A stretch of DNA of 64,000 nt from Sphingobacterium daejeonense (GCF_901472535.1 NZ_LR590470.1:4340001-4404000); one strand, 5' to 3'. Shown: positions 28,569 to 38,590, counted from the stretch's first letter. The notes: generated by a model from the letters alone, not told the origin. Made by a program: numbers and translations.

Positions 28569-28919
28569 ATGACCGACAAACAGAGAATAATAGAAAAGAT
28601 CGATAAGTACATACATATCTTCAAGCTCATCAACATTGGGATTCTGCCATGTTCGGCCAGGGAGATTTTTCGTGAATATTTCCACGTCCCCTCTGCAGGG
28701 GCAACCTATTCAGAAGATCTCCCTCAGAATGGGGAGAGGGTGTATTTAAGTGTCAAGGATGAAAAAAAAGAGCTGCTTCCGGAGGTTTTCGTGGACTTTT
28801 TGAGGGATCTGAACGAAAAGAACAAGTCCCTGCCTGATCCGATCGAAAGTGCCGACCTGTCAGAATTCAGTGTCAGGTCCCAGGGCGGACCATCTTCCAT
28901 CCCACAAGGCAGGGCCTGA
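28569..28919 (+). CDS. Hypothetical protein, 116 residues
   Basis: Acidic-basic mixed protein (IEKIDKYIHIFKLINIGILP, EKKELLPEVFVDFLRDLNEK). The last 15-20 residues look out of character and may follow a frameshift. No family recognised. It precedes broken sensor-kinase sequence on the same strand. Confidence 0.45.
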   Translation: MTDKQRIIEKIDKYIHIFKLINIGILPCSAREIFREYFHVPSAGATYSEDLPQNGERVYLSVKDEKKELLPEVFVDFLRDLNEKNKSLPDPIESADLSEFSVRSQGGPSSIPQGRA

Positions 28920-29040
28920 TGGGAAACGCAATATCCCCATTACTGCCAAGGGTTACGCCTGGATTGATTTGGGATCCCGTGGGATATCGTTAAAGTGTAT
29001 ATTTTTTCATTATATCCATTTTGAGCTAGGATATAGCTGG

Positions 29041-30080
29041 AGGAGGACTTACACGGCCAGGCAGCCTGAGCTTCTTAACGATTGTTACCAGTTATTAAAC
29101 GAAAAAGGGAAGTTTCTCGTGGTAAAGAATAGAATGACCGATAAAACATTTAGACGATTGGCCACAATCTACGGGCATTGGTCGAGACGACCGACGAACT
29201 CAGTATCCAGGAAATTTACATATCCCACATCTCTCCCCTCGGCAGGGTTGAAGGCAGTTTCATTGGCAAGGATCTATCCATCCTGCTGGCGAAGAACATC
29301 TCCCAGCGCATCAAGGATCTGCTCGAGAATCCTCCCCTCTGGCACTTCTTAAATGTTTCGGTTCCAGGCAGCAGGCAAAAAAACGACCTCCGTGCTGCCG
29401 TCGAACGCCAGGGGGGGAGCGATAAGGATCCTGGTATTTCCGGGAGACGGAAAGCAGGTAGCTCCAGACCTCAATGAAGAACTTGAGGCGGAGAGGGAGC
29501 GCATAGGGAGGCTCCTTCACGACGAAGTGGGCCAGCTGCTGTATGCCGCCAGGTTGAATTTACAGCACTTTCTGTCCCAGCACCAGGCGCACCTGGGAGA
29601 CATTACCCCGACCAAGTGAATATTGGGCGAGGCCATACAGAAAATCCGAAAGATATCTTATGAGCTCTCTCCAAAGACGCTTCTGGACTTTGGATTGCAG
29701 AGTGCCATGGGCGAGATGGAGGCAAAGCTCCAGAACGGGGGCATTAAGGTTGACGGCCAGTTATATGGTCCGGAAAACAACTTGATGAAAAGCGAGAAAT
29801 TTTTGGTTTACAGGATCTGTCAGGAACTGCGGAACAACAGCCTTAAACACTCCCATGGCACCCATATCAGGATAGTTGCGAAGGTAGAGGGCACCAAGGC
29901 CACGGTCACCGCCATCGACAAAGGCGATGGTTTCCATACAACCGGCGGTGAAGTGTTCCATCTCGGTTCTGGGCTTGCCCGAATAAGGGAGGCCGTCCGG
30001 GTCAGGTTCGGTACGGTTAAATTGAAAAAACACCCAATTTGGCACCTTGTGTCTGTAAGCCTTTTCCTCATGGGCGGGCC
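29041..30080 (+). pseudogene. NarL-type sensor histidine kinase, several frameshifts
   Basis: Pieces of one kinase lie in successive frames: an N-terminal sensor piece (LLNDCYQLLNEKGKFLVVKN, IQEIYISHISPLGRVEGSFI), the HisKA_3 dimerisation helix with the phospho-His (ERERIGRLLHDEVGQLLYAA), and a HATPase domain (EKFLVYRICQELRNNSLKHS; IDKGDGF; GSGLARIREAV). At 29617-29619 an in-frame stop also interrupts the chain. Such kinases pair with LuxR-type regulators; none is adjacent. Ends of the gene are approximate. Confidence 0.6.
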
Positions 30081-30109
30081 ATACAAGTTATTGAAATACC
30101 ACATTACTA

Positions 30110-30613
30110 TTGGCATTAACAATCGGCCATTCTGTAACCAAGGAATTCTTCCATCCTGCACGATTGATCGGACAGTTAATACAGGTACAGAAGTACGCTG
30201 CAGACAAAAAGGGGCTGGACCTTGCCACGGACATCGCCATAGCAGAGCAAATCCAGATCTATAGCTGTGAGTTCAGGATAAAGCAGATAGTATCAAACCT
30301 GCTCAGTAATGCCATAAAATACACGTCCAAGGGGACCGTTTCGATCTCAGTCCGAATCTCGGAAAGCAACGGGCACCCAGCTCTCCAAGTTAGGGTGGAG
30401 GTGACTGGAACGGGTATCAGCAAAGATCAGCAAAAGTACATTTTCCGCCAGTACTACAGGATTAGGGAAAACTCTCGGGCCACAGGGTTCGGCCTTGGCC
30501 TGTACATCAGTAAGCTACTGGCAGAACAGATCGACGGAAAGATAACGGTGCGGAGCACACCGGGCAGAGGATCAACTTTTCGCTGCAGGTCAGACTGGCC
30601 AAAGATGGAATAA
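30110..30613 (+). pseudogene. Hybrid sensor kinase, ATPase-domain fragment
   Basis: The frame holds a HATPase_c domain: N-box FRIKQIVSNLLSNAIKYTSK, an altered G1 (VTGTGISKDQQKYIF; usually DTGIGI) and G2 FGLGLYISKLLAEQIDG. There is no phospho-His helix upstream in any frame I can follow. The next receiver domain at 30668 probably belonged to the same protein. Loss of the first Asp of G1 suggests decay or a base error. Confidence 0.55.
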
Positions 30614-30667
30614 AAATAGACCACCAGTGGGCCAAAAAGCATTTCGTACATCCCTAAGGACATCAGG

Positions 30668-31063
30668 ATGGTTATTATTGAGGACAACAAGATAAACAGT
30701 TTCTATATGTCTCAACTCAACGAAGGGTTTGGCAATGTCAGGGTATTCCTGAACAGTGATGCCGTGGACTTCACCCTTGCTAATCCCGTTGACCTCATCC
30801 TGACCGACCTGCACATGCCCGGACCTGACGGATGGGATGCCCTGAGAATGGTCCGCAAGGAAAGGGAATTCCTACCAGTCCTCGCTTTGACCTCAGAGAA
30901 CAGGGACAGTTTCTATACAGGAAGAGAGGACACCGAAGACCGCTTTGACCGCGTGCTTTCCAAACCCCTGGTTTCCACGGAACTGGCGGAGGCGGTTCTA
31001 TCCTGCCGTCAATCAAGGGCAGCGGGCCTCACCAAGGGCTGGAAAAGGGTCAAAAAATCCTAG
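30668..31063 (+). CDS. Response-regulator receiver domain (likely from a broken hybrid kinase)
   Basis: 131 residues: VIIEDNKINSFYMSQLNEGF (acidic pair partly kept), DLILTDLHMPGPDGWDALRM with the phospho-Asp, LALTS, and the Lys in RVLSKPLVSTELAE. No output domain. It follows an ATPase fragment in a different frame, so the pair looks like one broken hybrid kinase rather than a free regulator. It ends 20 bp before the convergent dnaG stop. Confidence 0.6.
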   Translation: MVIIEDNKINSFYMSQLNEGFGNVRVFLNSDAVDFTLANPVDLILTDLHMPGPDGWDALRMVRKEREFLPVLALTSENRDSFYTGREDTEDRFDRVLSKPLVSTELAEAVLSCRQSRAAGLTKGWKRVKKS

Positions 31064-31082
31064 GGTTGAGAAACTTGGGAGT

Positions 31083-33062
31083 TCACTTTACGACGGTATT
31101 TCCCAACAGCCCGCCAAGTAGCTTTTCAGCTTCCTTGAGCTTTTGGTACTTGTCCAGGAGGATCTGCAGGTTGGCCGGATCCTGTTCAGCCTTAATTTCC
31201 TCCCTGAACCTTTCCATCTCCACCTCGACCTTGATCTTTTTCATCCTGTAGATCAGCTGTACCACGAGTTCCTTCAACTGGTCCCTTTCCTGGGGAACAA
31301 ATATCTTTCGCTTGTCGTCGTTCCAGTTCGGACTCACCTCATACCTGTTTGCCAAACAGTCTATCGCCATTTTGGCCACCAGGGGATCTGCATGGGAGAA
31401 AAAATACCTGGCCTCTGGCACCTCGAAACGCTCTGAGTGAGCACGGAACTCCTCAACGATCTTTCTGCTCACATGGTCACTCAAGGTGATATCCTCCAGA
31501 CTTGCCAAAAGGTACGGTGCAACCGGGAGATCTGCGTCCCCTTCCCAGGTCACCTGTTCCCTGCCGTAATTCAGCAGCACCCTTACCAGTTCGCGTTCCA
31601 TAAGGACCTCGGAGGACTCGGGATTACCAGGTTTTGGCGGAAGTACGCCCTGCGACTCCATTGCTGCGAGCATTTCCGCAGGGATGAATCCATCGTCCGG
31701 GATCTGGGAATTACTTTCCGCAGACGGTCCCTGGGCCGATTTTGAGACATTCTTGGCACGCTCCAGCCTCATCTTGTTCAGCTCGGTCAACAGGACCCTC
31801 TCCTCGATCTGGAGGAGACTGCTGCACTGCTGTATGTATACAGAGACCTTGATTTCATCTGGGATAAGGGAGATGCTCTTTACAACCTCACGGATAACTT
31901 CTGACCGCTTGATCGGATCATGGCCAGCCTCGCCGAGCAGGACCCTGGTCATGTAAAAGACGAAATCCTCCTCGTTTTTCTCCAGGTAGGCCCGGAATGA
32001 GGAGGGACCGTGCTTTTGGATGTAAGAATCGGGGTCGTTCCCGTCTGGGAAGAGCAGCACTTTGACGTTCATGCCTTCCTCGAGCAACATCTCGGCACCT
32101 CGGATGGATGCTTTGATCCCAGCTTGGTCCCCGTCGTACAGGATGACCACATTGCGCGTGAACCTTCTTATGAGCTTGATCTGGCCAGTGGTAAGAGAAG
32201 TGCCCGAGGAGGCTACCACGTTTTCGACCCCCGCCTGATGGCAGGAGATGACGTCGGCGTACCCTTCCACCAGGTAGCACGCATCGCTGTCCACTATAGC
32301 TCTCTTGGCCAGATGTATTCCATAGAGCACATTTGACTTGTGGTAAATGTCCGATTCAGGAGAATTAACGTATTTGGGCACCTTCTTGTCAGTCTTTAGG
32401 GTCCTGGCCCCAAATCCTATAACCCTTCCGGTCAAGTTGTGGATGGGAAAGATAACGCGTGCCCTGAACCTGTCATACAGCGAACCGTCCTCCCGCTCGA
32501 TTGCAAGGCCAGCCTCCAGGAGGTATTCCGCGGAGTGTCCCTCCCTTTTGGCCGAGTCCACGAGGGCCGTCCAGTTTTCCGGGGAATAACCCAGTTCAAA
32601 TTTCCTAATGGTCTCCTCATGGTAGCCCCGCTCATGGAAGTAGCTCAGGCCAATGTTCCTTCCCTGCTCGGTCTCCAGTAGCTGTTCGGCGAAATATCTG
32701 CCTGCCCATTTGCTCAAGACGTAGAGGCTCTCGCGTTTCCCCTGAACCTGCTGCTGTTCTTGGCTAACCTGCTCTTCTTCAACGGGGATACCGTATTTGT
32801 TCGCCAGATAGCGGATAGCCTCGGGATATGAATACTTTTCATGTTCCATGACGAATTTCAGGGAATCCCCTCCCGCACTGCACCCAAAGCATTTGTAAAT
32901 GCCCTTGGAGACAGAAACATGGAAGGAAGGGGTCTTTTCGTTATGGAAAGGACAGTTGCCTATGAGCGAGGTGCCCCGCTTCTTCAGGTCTACGAACTCC
33001 CCCACCACCTCTTCAATCCGAGCTGCGTCCAGGACCATTTCAATTGTTTCCTTCTTGATCAT
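31083..33062 (-). CDS. dnaG: DNA primase DnaG
   Basis: 659 residues from the ATG at 33062; a longer frame to 33122 is open, but MIKKETIEMVLDAA is the family start. CHC2 zinc-binding domain: NCPFHNEKTPSFHVSVSKG and YKCFGCSAGGDSLKF. The RNA polymerase core contains SGTSLTTGQIKLIRRFTRNV. The Toprim motifs are YLVEGYADVISCHQAG and VILYDGDQAGIKA. A C-terminal helicase-binding region of low similarity ends near KEAEKLLGGLL. Full length and intact inside an otherwise decayed region. Whether it is the only dnaG or a second copy cannot be seen in this window. Confidence 0.93.
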   Translation of the reverse strand: MIKKETIEMVLDAARIEEVVGEFVDLKKRGTSLIGNCPFHNEKTPSFHVSVSKGIYKCFGCSAGGDSLKFVMEHEKYSYPEAIRYLANKYGIPVEEEQVSQEQQQVQGKRESLYVLSKWAGRYFAEQLLETEQGRNIGLSYFHERGYHEETIRKFELGYSPENWTALVDSAKREGHSAEYLLEAGLAIEREDGSLYDRFRARVIFPIHNLTGRVIGFGARTLKTDKKVPKYVNSPESDIYHKSNVLYGIHLAKRAIVDSDACYLVEGYADVISCHQAGVENVVASSGTSLTTGQIKLIRRFTRNVVILYDGDQAGIKASIRGAEMLLEEGMNVKVLLFPDGNDPDSYIQKHGPSSFRAYLEKNEEDFVFYMTRVLLGEAGHDPIKRSEVIREVVKSISLIPDEIKVSVYIQQCSSLLQIEERVLLTELNKMRLERAKNVSKSAQGPSAESNSQIPDDGFIPAEMLAAMESQGVLPPKPGNPESSEVLMERELVRVLLNYGREQVTWEGDADLPVAPYLLASLEDITLSDHVSRKIVEEFRAHSERFEVPEARYFFSHADPLVAKMAIDCLANRYEVSPNWNDDKRKIFVPQERDQLKELVVQLIYRMKKIKVEVEMERFREEIKAEQDPANLQILLDKYQKLKEAEKLLGGLLGNTVVK

Positions 33063-33243
33063 CTTGAACAAAGATAGCAATATAAGTCCATTGCTGGGTA
33101 TAGGATTAACGTTGCCCACCACATCCGGGATCCAGTGTTCATGGATATATCACCAAGCCCAACGGACCCCCCTGGACACCCTTGCAAGGTATATCCCCAT
33201 GCGCTTGCTTTCCCTTGATCCTTTCGGGCCACAGCCCCCTTAA

Positions 33244-33354
33244 CTAGATCCTGCTCGGCCTAGTCCTGTCAAAGAAACGCACATAGTGAACATATCCCAG
33301 ATCGTGGAGGTCCCTGAGGCAGCTGAAGTAGGAGGCCAGTGACATCTTGGACAT
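33244..33354 (-). pseudogene. C-terminal fragment of a mobile-element HTH protein
   Basis: Thirty-six residues (SKMSLASYFSCLRDLHDLGY, then VRFFDRTRPSRI) resemble the end of a DNA-binding protein common in Bacteroidetes conjugative elements, which usually closes with a LHDLxDxGY block and a basic strand. The upstream part of that protein is not found. Resemblance is from memory of the family, hence low confidence. Confidence 0.35.
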
Positions 33355-33527
33355 CGTCGCCCCCTGGACTCCGAACATGCTTACCGGACCTGTCGGTCCG
33401 TTTTCAAGGTGCGTTCCCAAAAGGGCAGGAAAAACGGCCATATGGCGGCATGAAACCCTGGGATCCATTTCCAAACGGCGAAACGATCGGGGCAGGAAAT
33501 TTCCCAGTGCCAGCAGCCAACCGAGTT

Positions 33528-34277
33528 TCACGGCTTCCCTGGTTTGTGACCCGATCTTCGGACCTGTATCTGCCGTTGCTGTTCCTGTAACTTTGCGCCA
33601 TTTCGTTGAACGTGCTGTCGGTCGTCAATAAATTCCTGCCTAATACCCTTTCCATTGTAGATGCATACGGCCTTGAAGCGCGGAAGTGCTTCAACGTACA
33701 GTTTCTCGGGACCGCTGCTAAGATCGAAAGTGACCAGCTGCCGGTTTCCCCTCTTGAGGGACTCGAGGACCCGTTTGCGGGAATCCGGATCAGAGATCTC
33801 ACGGATCGGAAACCTTTCCAGCTGCTTTTCAAGATCATAGCCGTTACTCTCGTAGAACTTGGACATCCTGTACTGTCCCTGGATGTCCATCTCCTTGGTG
33901 TCCAGCTGGCACCAAGCCCTGTAGGGCTCACCGTTCATGTTGGTAAACTGTTTGTGGACCGATCGGCCGCACATCAGGTTGTATGCCTCCTTTAGGGTGA
34001 ACCTCTCCCTTCCGTTCACGTAGAATTTTCTCGGCCCTTGCTTTGAATCCGCGGGGATTTCGAGGGTATATGAGTTGAAGAAATAGTGCTCTGTCTTTCT
34101 GCTCTGGGAGAACTGGAGCTCCGCCGAGACGGTTTGGCCGCTGACAATTCCCTGGAAGTGTAGTTGGAATTCCTTTTTGCCCCTTGAAATCTTTGATTGG
34201 AGGGCTTCGTGCAATTTGTTCCCAAAGCCAGCATAGAAAATCTGGTCTTTGAGGTAGTCGTAATTTTCTTTGTTCAT
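33528..34277 (-). CDS. Conjugative-element conserved protein (DUF3945-like group), possibly frame-shifted at the end
   Basis: 249 residues. It starts NKENYDYLKDQIFYAGFGNK, and has FFNSYTLEIPAD, FTLKEAYNLMCGRSVHKQFT, MDIQGQYRMSKFYESNGYDL and SLKRGNRQLVTF. I recognise this as the conserved protein found with DUF3945 and topoisomerase genes on Bacteroidetes conjugative elements. The molecular role is unknown. The last 40 residues (Arg/Gln-rich) may be out of frame. It is the best evidence that this region descends from an integrated conjugative element. Confidence 0.6.
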   Translation of the reverse strand: MNKENYDYLKDQIFYAGFGNKLHEALQSKISRGKKEFQLHFQGIVSGQTVSAELQFSQSRKTEHYFFNSYTLEIPADSKQGPRKFYVNGRERFTLKEAYNLMCGRSVHKQFTNMNGEPYRAWCQLDTKEMDIQGQYRMSKFYESNGYDLEKQLERFPIREISDPDSRKRVLESLKRGNRQLVTFDLSSGPEKLYVEALPRFKAVCIYNGKGIRQEFIDDRQHVQRNGAKLQEQQRQIQVRRSGHKPGKP

Positions 34278-34708
34278 TCTGCTTGAATTTAGTTATAGGA
34301 TGGTATCTGCAATACCTTGCTCATTTGGCCGTGTCCGGTTTTAACGTCGATTCTCATTCCTCCATTTGGCTCGGATACCCCCACTGATAGAAATTTCCCT
34401 CGCGAAAAGGTGAATTGTGGAAACACGGCAACAATGGTGTGATGGATGTACGGAGCGAACCTATCCATGGCTCTATCACATAATCTGGAACGACTTCCAA
34501 CTCTTGGAGGGCAGTCCGCCCTGTTCTCCCAGAGGCCTGAAAAATTTAGTCAAGGGGCGCGCCTGCACCAAAGGTTCCAGAAGCTGGGTACCCCAGTTCG
34601 ATCAGGGATAGCAGCGGCCCCAAAGTTCGTCCAATTGAGAACTGTCTGGAGGCTCTAGGCCCTGCACGAGAAACCTCTCCCTGAGAAGCTCTCCACCCTG
34701 TTTGCGTG

Positions 34709-34999
34709 TCAACGGTTCTCCAAGTGCAACTCCGTCCCATTCTGCCCTGCTCCTTCGATCAGCGGCCAGATATATCCGGAGCTGGGAGAGAAGTTCGGAT
34801 GATCCCTCAGGTATCTGACCAATTTGCCCTTCTGACGATGGGGCAAGGGAGGTATACCTCCCTTGCCCTGTCCGTTTGGACCTGTGAGACGATCCATGAT
34901 GCCTATCCCGTAATGGGCAGATAGCATCCGTGCATAGTAGGCTGCCGTCAAGATGACAGTCGCAGTTATGAAGCCCGTCCAGGTAATAAAATTTAGCAT
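34709..34999 (-). CDS. Small protein with one membrane helix, unknown
   Basis: 97 residues starting MLNFITWTGFITATVILTAA, a single N-terminal hydrophobic helix, followed by a hydrophilic tail. The start resembles small membrane proteins of conjugative transfer loci, but I cannot name a family. The tail looks less coding-like and could be partly shadow. Confidence 0.3.
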   Translation of the reverse strand: MLNFITWTGFITATVILTAAYYARMLSAHYGIGIMDRLTGPNGQGKGGIPPLPHRQKGKLVRYLRDHPNFSPSSGYIWPLIEGAGQNGTELHLENR

Positions 35000-35365
35000 A
35001 TCCTTCCTTGTAGCGGCCAAGGATGCACCCATCAGATTGCCGGCCATTTAATATTCCAAAGAAAGCCCATCTCTGGGCAACAGGCAAGCACAAGTTTAGC
35101 TTGTATCCTAACTGTGCCTCCAGGACGACTTTTTCTGCGGAAGTGTATCGGGCAGTCCTTCTCCCTGCCGGGCCGGGACCGACAACTGGAAGCAAGGTGG
35201 CGAGATGTGATGGGAATTCTCTCGAGGAATTTTATCTGCAAGTAAGCTTTATGGTACCTGAAAGGTACCTCGTTGGGGACGCGGGGAGGGGAATCTCCCA
35301 TGCAAGGGTAATAGCTAAGGCAAAGGAAGCCGGAGACCGGGCAGACCCTTGGTGGTGTGGGGCGC

Positions 35366-35548
35366 TCAGTCTCCTCTGATCAACTTTATCAGTTCTTCCC
35401 TTAGCGCGGGACGGTCCTTAAGGGTTGCCCGAACGAAGTTTATGGATTCCTCCATGCCCAGGTTCTCCTTGAACCAGAGTGCATGTCGCAGCACAAACGA
35501 CCTGATGTTCAGTTCACTATAATCTTCTGTGTGAAGGTTTTTCGGCAT
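35366..35548 (-). CDS. Small hypothetical protein, 60 residues
   Basis: MPKNLHTEDYSELNIRSFVL followed by RHALWFKENLGMEESINFVR and RATLKDRPALREELIKLIRG. Helical, no known family. Amino-acid order looks like a real protein and the end is well formed. It lies among mobile-element remnants on the same strand. Confidence 0.45.
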   Translation of the reverse strand: MPKNLHTEDYSELNIRSFVLRHALWFKENLGMEESINFVRATLKDRPALREELIKLIRGD

Positions 35549-35721
35549 GCTTTTTATTCTTTATGACACTGTCAGGGCCCCTTCGGTTTAATCCTTGTTC
35601 ACAAAGGGTATAAATACCCGGTCAAGTGCCGCCAACTACTGTGCATCGCCCGTGCATCACCTTACGAAGCAGCCAAGGGGCCACCGGCGCATCCCATGAC
35701 CGATTTTAACAGGGTAATCCG

Positions 35722-35913
35722 GTGGCATCCGTCTTCGAGGGTTTCATGGATTTCCTCACCTTCAGGGCGCTCCACAGGTACTTGGACGAGAGCAGGATGG
35801 ACTATGCCGTTCTCAACTCCGTTCCTATGTTCGGCAGGCCCCTTCTGGTGCTGAAGGGACCCCAGCAAGACTCTCTCTATCTGGACACGGACAGGGGCAT
35901 CGATCGGGAGTAG
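35722..35913 (+). pseudogene. Toprim primase fragment of a mobile element
   Basis: The frame SVFEGFMDFLTFRALHRYLD, then DYAVLNSVPMFGR and DSLYLDTDRGID, resembles the Toprim part of CHC2/Toprim primases on Bacteroidetes conjugative elements (EGFxD and LYLDxDxxG). Only this piece is seen; the DNA around it (35549-36226) is otherwise without supported genes. Confidence 0.45.
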
Positions 35914-36226
35914 GCCAGCTTCACAAAGAGCAGGCAAGATCAGGGAGTTCGACAAGAAGCATGTTCACATGATCTAGATGCAGATCAAGAAGGACGTTGA
36001 GGACCTCCCCTATTCGGAGATAGACAGGCCCCTTTCCGATCCGAGCACCCGTCACCTGGTTGTGCCCCGAATATGTTGCCGGTCCCACATTCAGCTGACC
36101 GGCTGTCACGGTTCCGGACTGTTCTGGGCCCGTGAGGCTCCCGTTAGGAAAAAACAGACATCGGTCAATGGATTTATCGATCAATTCACTAACTTGCAGC
36201 AATTAACAACTAACTATCCAGAAGCC

Positions 36227-37294
36227 ATGACAAACATCGCACTTAAGGTGCTGACCGAGAATTCCAACCTGATGGTGTTTTCCCTTGACAGGGAATCCGG
36301 GCTTTTCGAACATGCCAACCATGCCTTCCGCTTCTTCCAGGAGATTCAGGGACCGTTGCAGAACATACAGGACCTGGCAGACCGGCTGCCAGTGGAGGAC
36401 AGGGATCTTCTGCAGGCCAGGCTCCTGGGGATAGAGAACAGCCCGATCGAGGGAACGGTCGTCAAGTTCTCAGGCGAGGGCGGGCAGGTTTACCTTGAAC
36501 TCAACATGTACCCATACCGCGATGCGGGCATCTCCAAGATCGCCGGATATGCTCGAGACGTGACCCTGCAGACCGAGTTCCAGCAGGCCATCCTCGGCCA
36601 CAACTCCAAGAAGAACGCCATCCTCAATATCCTGAGCCATGATCTTGTGGGTTCCCTGGCAATTCTGGAAAAACTTGCGGTCCTCGCACTGGAGACCTCC
36701 GGCAGGAAACAGGGCGATCCCCTGGTTCCCGTCCTCACCTCCATGCAGGAGATGTGCCGGAGCAATGCCGGTCTGATCAGGGGCTTTCTTAGGAAGGAGT
36801 TCCTTACCTCGATGGGGGTCCCACTGAACCGGGTGAGGGCGGACCTGAACGATATGCTCAAAGGTTTCATGGGACAGTTTGCATCCATGGCAGCGGAATG
36901 CGGGATAAGCGTCCAATACGATCAGGTCAAGAGCCCCGTCCACCTGTTCATCGACCAGGACAAACTGATCCAGGTCCTGAACAACCTTCTGTCCAATGCC
37001 CTCAAGTTCACTCCCAGTGGTGGTATGGTGCGGGTATGGGTGGAGAGCGGCCGAGACCTTGTCACCATCTGCGTGAGTGACACCGGAATAGGGATCCCTG
37101 CGCACCTTAAGGAGCATGTCTTCGAGAAGTTCAGCAGTTCCAAAAGGACAGGGCTCAACGGTGAGGAACCCCACGGGATGGGGCTATGGGCAGTAAAGAC
37201 GATGGTCGAATGGATGGGCGGGAACATAAGGGTGGACAGCACCGAGGGACAGGGGACAGAGTTCCGGATTGAACTGCCCATCACCCAGAGCTGA
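36227..37294 (+). CDS. PAS-type sensor histidine kinase
   Basis: 355 residues from the ATG at 36227. An open frame to 35978 exists, but the earlier 83 residues look non-coding. N-terminal PAS-like sensor (NLMVFSLDRESGLFEHANHA; EGGQVYLELNMYPYRD). HisKA with the phospho-His in NAILNILSHDLVGSLAILEK. HATPase: N-box QVLNNLLSNALKFTPSGGMV, G1 VSDTGIGIPAHLKEHVFEKF, G2 HGMGLWAVKTMVEWMGG. No transmembrane segment, so it senses a cytoplasmic signal. No response regulator is adjacent. Confidence 0.85.
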   Translation: MTNIALKVLTENSNLMVFSLDRESGLFEHANHAFRFFQEIQGPLQNIQDLADRLPVEDRDLLQARLLGIENSPIEGTVVKFSGEGGQVYLELNMYPYRDAGISKIAGYARDVTLQTEFQQAILGHNSKKNAILNILSHDLVGSLAILEKLAVLALETSGRKQGDPLVPVLTSMQEMCRSNAGLIRGFLRKEFLTSMGVPLNRVRADLNDMLKGFMGQFASMAAECGISVQYDQVKSPVHLFIDQDKLIQVLNNLLSNALKFTPSGGMVRVWVESGRDLVTICVSDTGIGIPAHLKEHVFEKFSSSKRTGLNGEEPHGMGLWAVKTMVEWMGGNIRVDSTEGQGTEFRIELPITQS

Positions 37295-37711
37295 AACCCG
37301 GACAGCAGACCGGACCATGGCACCCATCGAAACCAACAGTATCCCGGGTGTGATTTGCCCTAGCTCAGAAGGGACCGGACGGAATTTTGCACCTATCCTC
37401 ACCCCGACTTTCCTTAACCCAAGGACAGTCGCTATATTTATGCGTTTTCTATAGCCGCACTCACGTGCACTTAGTACTTTGCCCAAGGGATTCAATCCGT
37501 TGGGCTAGTTTTTTATGGCCCAATTTTACTATCTTTACGGCAGTCAGGAAATGAGTAACGGCGAATGTTTAGCCAACGGTCCAGAACCGTTGGTTTTTTT
37601 TGGAACACGGTCTGCCCCAGCCTGGCTATGCAGGAATCCCGGAAATCGGCCAATGGCATTATTTTTTATTTTTTTGAACCAAAGCCAGATCTGCGTGTTC
37701 TTTATTCAGTT

Positions 37712-37859
37712 TATATTTGTTAATGTAATTGCAAGGAGTCGGTATGCCCCCTAAAGAGGGGGCTTGATCCGGTGGATGCTCTTACAGCGAAGCTACTCCA
37801 TCCATATTAATTTTCAACAAGCCAAGCCACCCGCCATACGGGTGGCTATTCTTTTTTTT
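37712..37859 (+). ncRNA. Candidate small RNA ending in a strong terminator
   Basis: A TATATTTG -7 box at 37712-37719 is followed by a hairpin GCCCCCT/AGGGGGC (37746-37752 with 37757-37763). It ends at a perfect 8-bp stem GCCACCCG/CGGGTGGC (37826-37846) followed by CTTTTTTTT. No coding frame with family likeness lies between, so a short RNA of about 130 nt is the simplest reading. No -33 box is evident. Confidence 0.4.
37826..37859 (+). terminator. Rho-independent terminator
   Basis: Perfect stem GCCACCCG (37826-37833), loop CCATA, CGGGTGGC (37839-37846), then TATTC and T8. Works in the plus direction. Confidence 0.75.
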
Positions 37860-38148
37860 GCTCGCCTGCTCTGTCCATGGAAAGGTCCTCAGGTCCTATT
37901 GGTCTACCGGTAGTTGCTAAAACCGACCACTGCCATAGCCAGCCCGGCCTTAACTTTCCAACGTTTCAGGAAATTGTCAGACCAGTAACGCCTCGGAATA
38001 GTGGCTTCAGGAAGAATTTCTTTATCCCCTTGTGAGCCCACCAAAAGATGGACCGACCCGATCATATGGAAGGGCCGTTCAACAATCAAGCCCCGGGGCC
38101 GGAACTAAGTACCATTGGAGTAAAGGAAAATCCGAGGGCATCTCACTT

Positions 38149-38550
38149 TCAGTTCGCCCTCTTCTGCCTGAAGTAATCTGTCGGATTGACCCCGTGGGCG
38201 GTCTTGACGTAGTGTGAGAATTTAAAATAGCTAGAGAAACCCGCTAGGAGAGCTATGGCTGTAAGGTTATAGATCGCCCCCGGCCCAAGGTCGTCTATCA
38301 GTTCCTGGACGTATCCCAATCTCAAGCTATTGATATATCCGCTGAAGTTAGTCCCAAAACCCCTGTTGATCACACGGGAGAGGTATTTTTTGTTTACCCC
38401 GACATCTTCCGTAAACCTATCGATGTTGTAACGGGGATCCCTATAGTGCTTCCCCATTTCCCATTGCTTGATCCTCTTGATTATAATTTCCTCTTTTTCG
38501 GGCTTTAGGGAGTATCTCTTCTTTTCAGTCCCTCCTGCATTTTGACTCAT
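38149..38550 (-). CDS. AraC-type helix-turn-helix protein, 133 residues
   Basis: A short basic N-terminus (KPEKEEIIIKRIKQWEMGKH) leads into an AraC-like DNA-binding domain: NIDRFTEDVGVNKKYLSRVI (first HTH), FSGYINSLRLGYVQELI, and YNLTAIALLAGFSSYFKFSH (second HTH), ending HGVNPTDYFRQKRAN. No ligand-binding domain. Similar stand-alone proteins occur in Bacteroidetes mobile elements. A -7 box lies 33 bp upstream. Confidence 0.8.
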   Translation of the reverse strand: MSQNAGGTEKKRYSLKPEKEEIIIKRIKQWEMGKHYRDPRYNIDRFTEDVGVNKKYLSRVINRGFGTNFSGYINSLRLGYVQELIDDLGPGAIYNLTAIALLAGFSSYFKFSHYVKTAHGVNPTDYFRQKRAN

Positions 38551-38582
38551 ACCAAACTAATAAACCGTTCGTGTTTTTTTTC

Positions 38583-38590
38583 CAAAGATA
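38583..38590 (-). promoter_or_regulatory. Putative -7 element of the AraC-type gene
   Basis: The minus strand reads TATCTTTG (TAnnTTTG), with the ATG at 38550 about 33 bases downstream. No clear -33 element. Confidence 0.4.

Noticed and set aside
35978..36226. Upstream extension of the PAS kinase
   Set aside because: These 83 residues have no family likeness and follow degenerate DNA; the ATG at 36227 fits the sensor start.
36470..37174. 234-codon minus-strand frame
   Set aside because: Shadow of the PAS histidine kinase on the plus strand, which has all kinase boxes.
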